Assembly (NCBI RefSeq): GCF_037132785.1
Contig: NZ_JBAHZZ010000073.1
Coordinates: 1-12,892, forward strand
DNA: 12,892 bases
Source: Flavicella sp037132785
GTDB lineage: Bacteria > Bacteroidota > Bacteroidia > Flavobacteriales > Flavobacteriaceae
Direction of reading: 5' to 3'
The first letter of the stretch is position 1. Each line of letters opens with the position of its first letter. The position numbers were made by a program, and so were the translations under genes. Below, piece by piece: positions 1-6,211 of this stretch. Below the pieces are notes generated by a model. It saw only the letters and a program-made list of their open reading frames with translations, was not told the DNA's origin and did no database searches.

Positions 1-126
1 GCCACAACATTTACTACATATAAAACCTTCAGACCATTTTATTTTGGCTAAATAAGCCTTACAAGCTTCATCATTTGGTAGTTCTTTTATAAAACTCAGT
101 ATATTTTGACCTTGAAAAACATCCAT
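1..126 (-). CDS. IS1595-family transposase, N-terminal fragment cut by window edge
   Basis: The first 42 codons of a transposase start at the ATG at 126 and run leftwards off the window with no stop. The peptide opens MDVFQGQNILSFIKELPND and continues with an A-Y-L-A-K-I-K-W stretch, then the first two cysteines of a C-x-x-C zinc ribbon (C-S-K-C). This order, a short helical lead, the 'AKIKW' segment and then a zinc ribbon, is how IS1595-family (ISXO2-like) transposases begin. The catalytic DDE/N region would lie outside the window, so it cannot be judged whether the gene is intact. It is read in the same direction as the broken DUF4268 gene to its right. Confidence 0.75.
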   Translation of the reverse strand, partial: MDVFQGQNILSFIKELPNDEACKAYLAKIKWSEGFICSKCCG

Positions 127-177
127 ATCTGTTATAGTTAATGACACTAAGATACAGAAACTAAATGACTAACTCAG
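1..177 (-). mobile_element. End of an IS1595-type insertion sequence (partial)
   Basis: The transposase-start fragment at 1-126, plus about 50 bases in front of it, look like one end of an insertion sequence lying on the minus strand. The outer boundary is placed near 177 because the DUF4268-like reading frame entering from the right stops matching its family at that point. Neither the other end, the terminal inverted repeats nor the target duplication can be checked, as the element leaves the window. The family is inferred only from the transposase N-terminus, and the exact edge could be off by several bases. Confidence 0.5.
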
Positions 178-297
178 AAACTTAAAACTAAATCCTTTTA
201 TTTTAGTATTGTATAAAAGCCATTTTCTAGGAAATGATTTCCCGTAGCTTGTCCAAAAATATTTTCTTAAAATCGCAGCTTCTTCTTTGCTAAACAT
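169..297 (-). pseudogene. DUF4268 protein gene, truncated to its first ~40 codons
   Basis: The frame runs from ATG 297 to a TAG at 169-171 and encodes 42 residues, beginning MFSKEEAAILRKYFWTSYGK and continuing with S-F-P-R-K-W and a T-K-I-K-G-F-S-F-K-F segment. From memory of the family this is the N-terminus of DUF4268-domain proteins, which are usually well over 100 residues and of unknown function; some are found near restriction-modification or nuclease genes. The likeness stops after Phe40 (178-180), and the final two residues and stop appear to come from the insertion sequence. I therefore read it as a gene interrupted by the element. The remainder may lie beyond the left edge or be lost. 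No clear TAnnTTTG promoter is visible upstream in 298-360. Confidence 0.65.
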
Positions 298-437
298 GGT
301 GTTTTGTTTTCGAACTGTAAAAATAGATAAAATGTGACGAGTAATTATAAGTAGTTTTTTTATTTATTTGAAAGTTCTGTTTCACTATATGTTGGATAGA
401 CTTGTTGTGACTCGGCATTGTGTTTCTTTTTTTCTAA

Positions 438-475
438 TAAAAAAATCCCACCTACAATTTAAGTAGATGGGATTT
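438..475 (-). terminator. Rho-independent terminator of htpG
   Basis: Arms at 443-455 and 463-475 pair over 13 positions with one mismatch (AAATCCCACCTAC against GTAGATGGGATTT) around a 7-base loop. Read on the minus strand, the hairpin is followed by TTTTTATTAG. It begins 24 bases past the htpG stop codon, the right place to end that transcript. Between here and the DUF4268 start at 297 I see no gene. Confidence 0.85.
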
Positions 476-498
476 ATGTTTGTAATATCTCGTGATTC

Positions 499-2388
499 TT
501 ACTTGATCATTTGGTAACTACGTTTGATAAAGTTTGTTAAGTCTTCTCCATGTAATAGGTTCTGAGATAATTTTGCTAAATCAAATGCTTGACCAATCAG
601 TTCTTTTTGAACAGCTTCGTCTTTGTTGTCAAGAATTTCTTTGATCAGATCGTTATTGGTATTTACAACAAGATTGTACATTTCTGGCATGTTTTCCATT
701 CCGAACATTCCACCACCTCCAGACTTGCTCATTTCTTTCATTCTTCTCATGAATTCAGGAACTGTAATGCTAAAAGGGTTTGCTTTAGAATCTAATGATT
801 CTAATTGAACGGTATAGTTTTCTTTAGGAACGTTTGCTTCAATGATTGGTTTTAAAGTCTCTTTTTCCTTATCAGTTAACTTGCTAATTTTTTCTTCATC
901 CTTTTTGATAAGATTGTCAATATGATCAGAATCTACACGAGTAAATTTTAATTTCTCATTGCTCGCTTCAATTTTTTGAATCAAGTGAGAAACGATAGGA
1001 GAGTCTAGTAGCAATACCTCATATCCTTTTTCCTTAGCTTCTTGAATATATCCGTGCTGTGCTTCTTTGTTAGCTGCGTATAAAACAATCGTGTTTCCGT
1101 CTTTGTCTGTTTGTGCTGCTTTTATTTTTTCTTGTAACTCATCAATTGTAAAGTAAGTATCATCTACAGTAGGGAATAAAGAAAATTTCTTTGCTTTGTC
1201 ATAGAACTTATCATCAGATAACATTCCGTATTCAATAATTACCTTGATGTCATTCCATTTTTTCTCGAAATCCTCACGATTGTTTTTAAATAATGACGTT
1301 AATTTATCAGCGATTTTTTTAGTGATGTAACCAGAAATCTTTTTTACTGCTCCATCTGCTTGTAAATAAGAACGAGAAACATTTAAAGGAATATCTGGTG
1401 AATCGATAACACCTTTTAACATTTGTAAGAAATCAGGTACAATTCCTTCTACATTGTCGGTAATGAATACTTGATTTTGGTACAATTGAATCTTATCCTT
1501 TTGGATATCCATACTTGGACTCAATTTTGGAAAGTATAAGATTCCAGTTAAGTTAAAGGGATAATCAACATTTAAATGTATGTTGAATAAAGGTTCTTCA
1601 AATTGCGAAGGATATAATTCTCTATAGAAATTGTTATAATCATCAGCTTTTAAATCAGCAGGTTTTTTTGTCCAAGCAGGATTTACATTATTGATAATAT
1701 TGTCTACAGTAATTTTTTCAGGAGTTGCATCTTTTTCAGCGTCTTGAGGTAGTGGTAACGTTTTTTCTTTTGTTCCAAATTTGATTGGAATTTGGTTAAA
1801 ACGGTTGTACTTATTCAGTAGCTCGTTGATTTTTGAATCTTCTAAAAAGTCGAGTGAATCGTCTGAAATATACAAAACAACCTCAGAACCTCTTTCTTCT
1901 TTTTCTATAGATTCAATTTCATAGTTAGGAGAACCATCACAACTCCATTTAACTGCAGCAGCATCATTGTAAGATTTGGTAATAATTTCTACCTTATCGG
2001 CAACCATAAAAGCAGAATAAAACCCTAAACCAAAATGACCAATTATTCCTGAGTCCTCTACTTTATCTTTGTATTTGTCAATAAACTCTTCGGCTCCAGA
2101 AAAAGCAATCTGGTTGATGTATTTTTCAATTTCTTCTTCATTCATTCCAATTCCTTGGTCAATAATGCGAAGTGTCTTTTTTTCTTTGTCAACGATTACT
2201 TCTACAATAGGATTTCCATACTCTTGGTCACCTGCTTCACCCATAGTAACAAGGTGTTTCATTTTAGTAGTCGCATCTGTTGCATTTGAAATAAGTTCAC
2301 GTAAAAAAATTTCGTGATCAGAATACAAGAATTTTTTAATCAATGGGAAGATATTCTCAACCGAAACATTAATATTTCCTTTAGCCAT
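499..2388 (-). CDS. htpG: Molecular chaperone HtpG (bacterial Hsp90)
   Basis: Cytosolic ATP-dependent dimeric chaperone of the Hsp90 family that remodels late-stage client proteins, often with DnaK. At 629 residues it matches the usual bacterial length (E. coli about 624). The N-terminal GHKL ATPase has the catalytic Glu31 and Mg-binding Asn35 in L-R-E-L-I-S-N, the D77-Q-G-I-G81 nucleotide loop, and the G-H-F-G-L-G-F-Y-S lid segment at 117-125. The middle domain keeps the N-V-S-R-S-Y-L-Q loop, whose Arg contacts ATP phosphate. The C-terminal dimerisation domain follows a glycine-rich G-G-G-G-M-F-G-M linker near residue 560. The start ATG at 2388 gives the normal N-terminus (MAKGNINVSVENIFPLIKKF); no Shine-Dalgarno sequence is present. 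The gene is monocistronic, with its own terminator and divergent from rpmH. Candidate operators lie upstream at 2425-2440 and 2461-2496. Confidence 0.97.
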   Translation of the reverse strand: MAKGNINVSVENIFPLIKKFLYSDHEIFLRELISNATDATTKMKHLVTMGEAGDQEYGNPIVEVIVDKEKKTLRIIDQGIGMNEEEIEKYINQIAFSGAEEFIDKYKDKVEDSGIIGHFGLGFYSAFMVADKVEIITKSYNDAAAVKWSCDGSPNYEIESIEKEERGSEVVLYISDDSLDFLEDSKINELLNKYNRFNQIPIKFGTKEKTLPLPQDAEKDATPEKITVDNIINNVNPAWTKKPADLKADDYNNFYRELYPSQFEEPLFNIHLNVDYPFNLTGILYFPKLSPSMDIQKDKIQLYQNQVFITDNVEGIVPDFLQMLKGVIDSPDIPLNVSRSYLQADGAVKKISGYITKKIADKLTSLFKNNREDFEKKWNDIKVIIEYGMLSDDKFYDKAKKFSLFPTVDDTYFTIDELQEKIKAAQTDKDGNTIVLYAANKEAQHGYIQEAKEKGYEVLLLDSPIVSHLIQKIEASNEKLKFTRVDSDHIDNLIKKDEEKISKLTDKEKETLKPIIEANVPKENYTVQLESLDSKANPFSITVPEFMRRMKEMSKSGGGGMFGMENMPEMYNLVVNTNNDLIKEILDNKDEAVQKELIGQAFDLAKLSQNLLHGEDLTNFIKRSYQMIK

Positions 2389-2424
2389 AATTATATGTTT
2401 TAATTGTTATTACAATAGTTATGA

Positions 2425-2440
2425 TTTTGACTAGTCAAAA
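2425..2440. promoter_or_regulatory. Perfect 16-bp palindrome upstream of htpG
   Basis: TTTTGACTAGTCAAAA reads the same on both strands and lies 37-52 bases upstream of the htpG start. Perfect palindromes of this size in front of a stress gene are typical dimer-binding operators. No protein can be assigned to it. Its centre, TTGACTAGTCAA, is not the CIRCE (HrcA) sequence. Confidence 0.4.
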
Positions 2441-2460
2441 AAAATACCAAAAATGATATT

Positions 2461-2496
2461 CTGACTACAAGACAGTTTAATGTGACAAAATGACAG
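2461..2496 (-). promoter_or_regulatory. Two imperfect 15-bp direct repeats upstream of htpG
   Basis: On the minus strand CTGTCATTTTGTCAC (2496-2482) and CTGTCTTGTAGTCAG (2475-2461) agree at 11 of 15 positions, including CTGTC and GTCA, and are offset by exactly 21 bases, two helical turns. They sit 73-108 bases before the htpG start, just upstream of the weak candidate promoter element at 2459-2448. This arrangement suggests side-by-side binding of a regulator; which one is unknown. Confidence 0.4.
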
Positions 2497-2643
2497 TTGT
2501 AAAAAAACTTGAATTCCTTTGATGGTTTCTAGAGAGAACAATATGTATTTGATTTAAATCTATTATTATTAGAGGATTAAGTGTTTTTGATTTCGTGTTT
2601 TGTATATGGATAGTATTTTTTTTGTTTTTTTGTGTAAAACAAC

Positions 2644-2673
2644 TTGCCATACATAAAAGGTTTTGTATATTTG
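2644..2673 (+). promoter_or_regulatory. rpmH promoter, Bacteroidetes type
   Basis: TTG at 2644-2646, a 19-base spacer, then TATATTTG at 2666-2673 exactly fits the TTG / TAnnTTTG consensus of the Bacteroidetes primary sigma factor. Transcription should start around 2680, giving a leader of about 60 bases before rpmH. Confidence 0.85.
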
Positions 2674-2741
2674 CCCACGCTTTTAGCGGAAGGTTTTGTG
2701 CCGAAGCTATGATTAATAAAAAAGATTTAAAAATATAAGTA

Positions 2742-2903
2742 ATGCCGAAAAGAACATTCCAACCATCAAAGAGAAAAAGAAGAAATAAACACGGTTTTAG
2801 AGAAAGAATGGCTTCAGCTAATGGACGTAAGGTTTTAGCTAGAAGAAGAGCTAAAGGAAGAAAGAGATTGTCAGTTTCATCTTCTCCAAGACCAAAGAAA
2901 TAG
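2742..2903 (+). CDS. rpmH: 50S ribosomal protein L34
   Basis: A short, extremely basic 53-residue protein of the large ribosomal subunit that binds 23S rRNA. It begins MPKRTFQPSKRKRRNKHGFR, followed by E-R-M-A-S-A-N-G-R-K-V-L-A-R-R-R-A-K-G-R, the nearly invariant L34 core. A short S-V-S-S-S-P-R-P-K-K tail matches the slightly extended L34 of Bacteroidetes. The gene has its own promoter (2644-2673) and a strong terminator (2927-2960), so it is transcribed alone. The start is set by the family N-terminus; there is no Shine-Dalgarno sequence. A nine-codon open frame (2709-2738) ends three bases before the ATG. The usual bacterial neighbours rnpA and dnaA are absent. Confidence 0.97.
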   Translation: MPKRTFQPSKRKRRNKHGFRERMASANGRKVLARRRAKGRKRLSVSSSPRPKK

Positions 2904-2926
2904 TGAATATTTTATTCATATAAATT

Positions 2927-2960
2927 AGGTGTTACTATTTGTTAGTAACACCTTTTTTTT
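2927..2960 (+). terminator. Rho-independent terminator of rpmH
   Basis: Perfect 10-bp stem AGGTGTTACT (2927-2936) / AGTAACACCT (2944-2953) with a 7-base loop, running straight into eight T residues (2953-2960). It lies 24 bases after the rpmH stop. Confidence 0.92.
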
Positions 2961-3032
2961 GAATTATCTATAAATATGTAAGTTTTAAATTCAAAGGTAT
3001 TGATTACCTTTTCGTTATATAAATAATTTAGG

Positions 3033-5888
3033 ATGCCAAAAAACACAAAAATCAAGTCGGTTTTAATTATAGGTTCTGGTCCAATTGTAATTGGGCAAGC
3101 GTGTGAATTTGATTATTCAGGTTCTCAATCTATTCGATCATTAAAAGAAGAAGGTATTGAGGTAACATTAATCAACTCTAACCCTGCAACAATTATGACA
3201 GATCCGTCGTTAGCGGACAATGTCTATTTGAAGCCTCTGACGACAAAATCAATTAGAGAAATTCTAATAGCTCATCCTAATATTGATGCTGTTTTACCAA
3301 CGATGGGAGGTCAAACAGGATTGAATTTATGTATTGAATCTGATGAAAAAGGCATTTGGGAAGAGTATGGTATTGAAATGATTGGTGTTGATATAAACGC
3401 AATCAACGTAACAGAAGATAGAGAGAAATTTCGTGAATTGATGTTGGAAATTGGAGTTCCAATGGCGCCTCAAGCAACTGCTACATCGTTTTTAAAAGGA
3501 AAAGAAATTGCTCAGGAATTTGGATTTCCTTTGGTGATTAGAGCTTCTTATACTTTAGGAGGTGCGGGTGCATCCATTGTGTACAAAGAAGAAGACTTCG
3601 ACGATTTATTATCATCGGGTTTGGAAATTTCTCCTATCCACGAGGTAATGATTGACAAAGCGATGATGGGATGGAAAGAATACGAACTTGAATTGTTGCG
3701 CGATTCAAATGACAATGTTGTAATTGTTTGTTCTATTGAAAATATGGATCCTATGGGGATTCATACAGGAGATTCTATCACTGTGGCTCCAGCAATGACA
3801 CTAAGTGATTCTACCTTTCAGAAAATGCGTGATATGTCAATTCATATGATGCGTTCTATTGGTGATTTTGAAGGAGGATGTAATGTTCAGTTTGCCGTTT
3901 CTCCAGATGAAAAAGAAGATATTATTGCGATTGAAATCAATCCAAGAGTATCTCGTTCTTCTGCTTTGGCATCTAAAGCAACAGGATATCCTATTGCAAA
4001 AATAGCTACCAAACTAGCTTTAGGTTATAATTTAGATGAACTAAACAACCAAGTAACAGGTAATACATCTGCATTATTTGAACCTACCTTGGATTACGTA
4101 ATAGTGAAAATTCCTCGTTTTAACTTTGATAAATTTGAAGGTTGTAATAGAGTTTTAGGTTTGCAAATGAAATCTGTTGGTGAAGTAATGGGAATTGGAC
4201 GTTCGTTTCAAGAGGCATTGCACAAAGCAACACAGTCATTGGAAATTAAACGGAATGGTTTAGGCGCTGATGGTAAAGAAGAAACTCATTATGATACGAT
4301 TATTTCAAAGTTGACTTACGCGTCTTGGGATAGGGTTTTTATTATTTATGATGCGATAAAAGCAGGTATCTCTTTAAGTAAAATTCACGATATCACAAAA
4401 ATTGATATGTGGTATTTGAAACAATATGAAGAGTTGTATTCTTTAGAAAAGGAAATAACATCGTATAAATTAGATACGTTGTCTAAAGAATTGTTGTTAG
4501 AAGCAAAACAAAAAGGTTACGGAGATAGACAAATAGCTCATATGTTGGGTTGTTTGGAGTCTGAAGTTTATAAAAAACGTGAAAAATTAAATATCAACAG
4601 GGTATATAAATTAGTAGATACTTGTGCTGCTGAGTTTACTGCAAGTACTCCATATTACTATTCTACGTTTGAAAATACGATGACTACAGTTGATGGAAAA
4701 ACTTTTTCAGCAAATGAGTCTATTGTAACGGATAAAAAGAAAGTTGTTGTTTTAGGATCTGGACCTAATAGAATTGGGCAAGGAATTGAATTTGATTACT
4801 GTTGTGTACACGGTGTTTTAGCCGCTAAAGAAGTAGGTTATGAAACAATCATGATCAATTGTAATCCAGAGACTGTTTCTACAGATTTTGATACGGCAGA
4901 TAAATTATACTTTGAGCCTGTATTTTGGGAACATATCTATGACATTATTCGTCATGAAAAACCAGAAGGAGTGATTGTACAATTGGGTGGGCAGACTGCT
5001 TTAAAATTAGCAGAAAAATTAGATGCTTATGGTATTAAAATCATGGGAACTAGTTTTGAAGCCTTGGATTTAGCGGAAGATAGAGGTCGTTTTTCTGAGT
5101 TGTTAACCGAATTAGAAATTCCTTTCCCACAGTTTGGTACAGCGACAAATGCTGATGAAGCTTTAGAAATTGCAGATCAATTGGACTTCCCAATTTTAGT
5201 TCGTCCATCTTATGTATTAGGAGGTCAAGGAATGAAAATTGTTATCAATAAAGAAGAATTAGAAGAGCATGTAGTAAGTTTATTACGTTCTATTCCTGGA
5301 AATAAATTATTGTTAGATCATTATTTAGAAGGTGCTATTGAAGCGGAAGCTGACGCCATTTGTGATGCTGACGGGAATGTTTATATCATTGGAATTATGG
5401 AACATATTGAGCCTTGTGGCGTTCACTCTGGAGATTCTAACGCAACATTGCCTCCTTTTAATTTAGGAGAGTTTGTGATGGATCAGATTAAAGAGCATAC
5501 CAAGAATATTGCTATAGCTTTAAAAACTGTTGGATTGATGAATATTCAGTTTGGAATTAAAAATGATATCGTTTATATTATCGAAGCAAATCCAAGAGCA
5601 TCTCGTACGGTTCCTTTTATAGCAAAAGCATATGGAGAGCCTTATGTAAATTATGCTACAAAAGTGATGTTAGGAGTAAATAAAGTTACAGACTTTACTT
5701 TCAATCCTCAATTAGAAGGATATGCGATTAAACAACCGGTATTCTCTTTTGATAAGTTTCCAAATGTAGATAAAAAACTAGGACCAGAGATGAAGTCTAC
5801 TGGCGAGAGTATTTTGTTTATTGATGACCTAAAAGACGATACATTCTATGAATTGTACTCTAGAAGAAAAATGTATTTGAATAAATAA
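3033..5888 (+). CDS. carB: Carbamoyl-phosphate synthase large subunit, short form
   Basis: Cytosolic synthetase that makes carbamoyl phosphate from bicarbonate, two ATP and ammonia supplied by the CarA glutaminase, feeding pyrimidine and arginine synthesis. Two homologous halves are visible. The carboxyphosphate half starts at I-G-S-G-P-I-V-I-G-Q-A-C-E-F-D-Y-S-G, with the ATP-grasp R-A-S-Y-T-L-G-G-A-G near residues 170-179 and E-I-N-P-R-V-S-R-S-S-A-L-A-S-K later. A helical linker spans roughly 400-560. The carbamoyl-phosphate half starts near 567 (V-L-G-S-G-P-N-R-I-G-Q-G-I-E-F-D-Y-C), with R-P-S-Y-V-L-G-G-Q-G near 724. The chain ends at residue 951, soon after G-P-E-M-K-S-T-G-E (about 917-925), so the roughly 130-residue allosteric MGS-like domain of the 1073-residue E. 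coli enzyme is missing. This is usual for Bacteroidetes CarB, not a truncation. carA is not in the window. A terminator follows at 5915. Confidence 0.97.
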   Translation: MPKNTKIKSVLIIGSGPIVIGQACEFDYSGSQSIRSLKEEGIEVTLINSNPATIMTDPSLADNVYLKPLTTKSIREILIAHPNIDAVLPTMGGQTGLNLCIESDEKGIWEEYGIEMIGVDINAINVTEDREKFRELMLEIGVPMAPQATATSFLKGKEIAQEFGFPLVIRASYTLGGAGASIVYKEEDFDDLLSSGLEISPIHEVMIDKAMMGWKEYELELLRDSNDNVVIVCSIENMDPMGIHTGDSITVAPAMTLSDSTFQKMRDMSIHMMRSIGDFEGGCNVQFAVSPDEKEDIIAIEINPRVSRSSALASKATGYPIAKIATKLALGYNLDELNNQVTGNTSALFEPTLDYVIVKIPRFNFDKFEGCNRVLGLQMKSVGEVMGIGRSFQEALHKATQSLEIKRNGLGADGKEETHYDTIISKLTYASWDRVFIIYDAIKAGISLSKIHDITKIDMWYLKQYEELYSLEKEITSYKLDTLSKELLLEAKQKGYGDRQIAHMLGCLESEVYKKREKLNINRVYKLVDTCAAEFTASTPYYYSTFENTMTTVDGKTFSANESIVTDKKKVVVLGSGPNRIGQGIEFDYCCVHGVLAAKEVGYETIMINCNPETVSTDFDTADKLYFEPVFWEHIYDIIRHEKPEGVIVQLGGQTALKLAEKLDAYGIKIMGTSFEALDLAEDRGRFSELLTELEIPFPQFGTATNADEALEIADQLDFPILVRPSYVLGGQGMKIVINKEELEEHVVSLLRSIPGNKLLLDHYLEGAIEAEADAICDADGNVYIIGIMEHIEPCGVHSGDSNATLPPFNLGEFVMDQIKEHTKNIAIALKTVGLMNIQFGIKNDIVYIIEANPRASRTVPFIAKAYGEPYVNYATKVMLGVNKVTDFTFNPQLEGYAIKQPVFSFDKFPNVDKKLGPEMKSTGESILFIDDLKDDTFYELYSRRKMYLNK

Positions 5889-5914
5889 AAACGAATTGCT
5901 TTAGATATAAAAAG

Positions 5915-5943
5915 AAGGTTTTCCATTTTGGAAAGCCTTTTTT
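5915..5943 (+). terminator. Rho-independent terminator of carB
   Basis: AAGGTTTTCC (5915-5924) pairs with GGAAAGCCTT (5930-5939), ten pairs including one T-G wobble, around a 5-base loop. A T-run extends to 5943. It starts 27 bases past the carB stop. Confidence 0.88.
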
Positions 5944-6187
5944 GTTGTGAATTCTCAATAAATTCCGTGTGATATCAGTTTTATTTTAAATGTTAAAATG
6001 GTATAAGTATTACTGTGAAATTTTTCGGATTTTCTTTTGTGATGATATATTTTTGGTTTGTTACTTGAATTTGTAATATCTAATAAACATTATAAATGTG
6101 ATTGGTTTTTATGAAAACAGGGGCGCTGTTAGTCTACATAGGGAGATTGATTGTATAATTTAGGGTAATACATTCGAGTCAAATTGA
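5944..6187. other. Gene-free region between carB and the GlmU-like gene
   Basis: With the terminator before it and the promoter after it, this makes up a 323-base gap. I see no gene, RNA or strong structure here. It is A/T-rich apart from a small G/C-richer patch at 6119-6147. A 16-base sequence at 5985-6000 (TTTAAATGTTAAAATG) recurs at 7494-7509. Confidence 0.5.
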
Positions 6188-6195
6188 TATCTTTG
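6188..6195 (+). promoter_or_regulatory. Promoter -7 element for the GlmU-like gene
   Basis: TATCTTTG exactly fits TAnnTTTG and lies 16 bases before the start codon, so the mRNA leader would be only a few bases. No TTG is found at the usual 18-20-base distance upstream (the nearest is at 6151-6153), so the -33 half is weak. Confidence 0.6.
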
Positions 6196-6211
6196 TGGAA
6201 ATGAAAAGCCT

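Larger units (their letters stand above)
2389..2741. other. Divergent htpG / rpmH intergenic region
   Basis: This 353-base gene-free stretch separates divergent htpG and rpmH. Its htpG-proximal part holds a perfect 16-bp palindrome and paired 15-bp repeats (listed separately); its rpmH-proximal part holds the rpmH promoter and leader. No exact TAnnTTTG element is seen facing htpG; the nearest is a loose TATCATTTTTGG on the minus strand at 2459-2448. The middle, 2500-2640, is A/T-rich and shows nothing else I can name. Confidence 0.6.

Noticed and set aside
360..458. Minus-strand open frame of 32 codons ending near 360 with a hydrophobic then charged peptide, possibly a gene tail
   Set aside because: It has no start codon, its upstream part is the htpG terminator hairpin itself, and an in-frame stop lies just before it. 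Chance is the simpler reading.
589..808. Plus-strand open frames of 61-68 codons
   Set aside because: They are antisense to the C-terminal part of htpG, whose reading frame is certain, and resemble no known protein.
2069..2317. Plus-strand open frame of 82 codons
   Set aside because: It is a shadow on the opposite strand of the conserved htpG ATPase domain, with Ser/Ile-rich composition typical of such shadows.
2993..3011. Hairpin AAAGGTA / TACCTTT just before carB, considered as a second terminator or pyrimidine attenuator
   Set aside because: The stem is only 7 bp, with no T-run and no leader peptide or PyrR-like site. The rpmH terminator 33 bases upstream already does the job.
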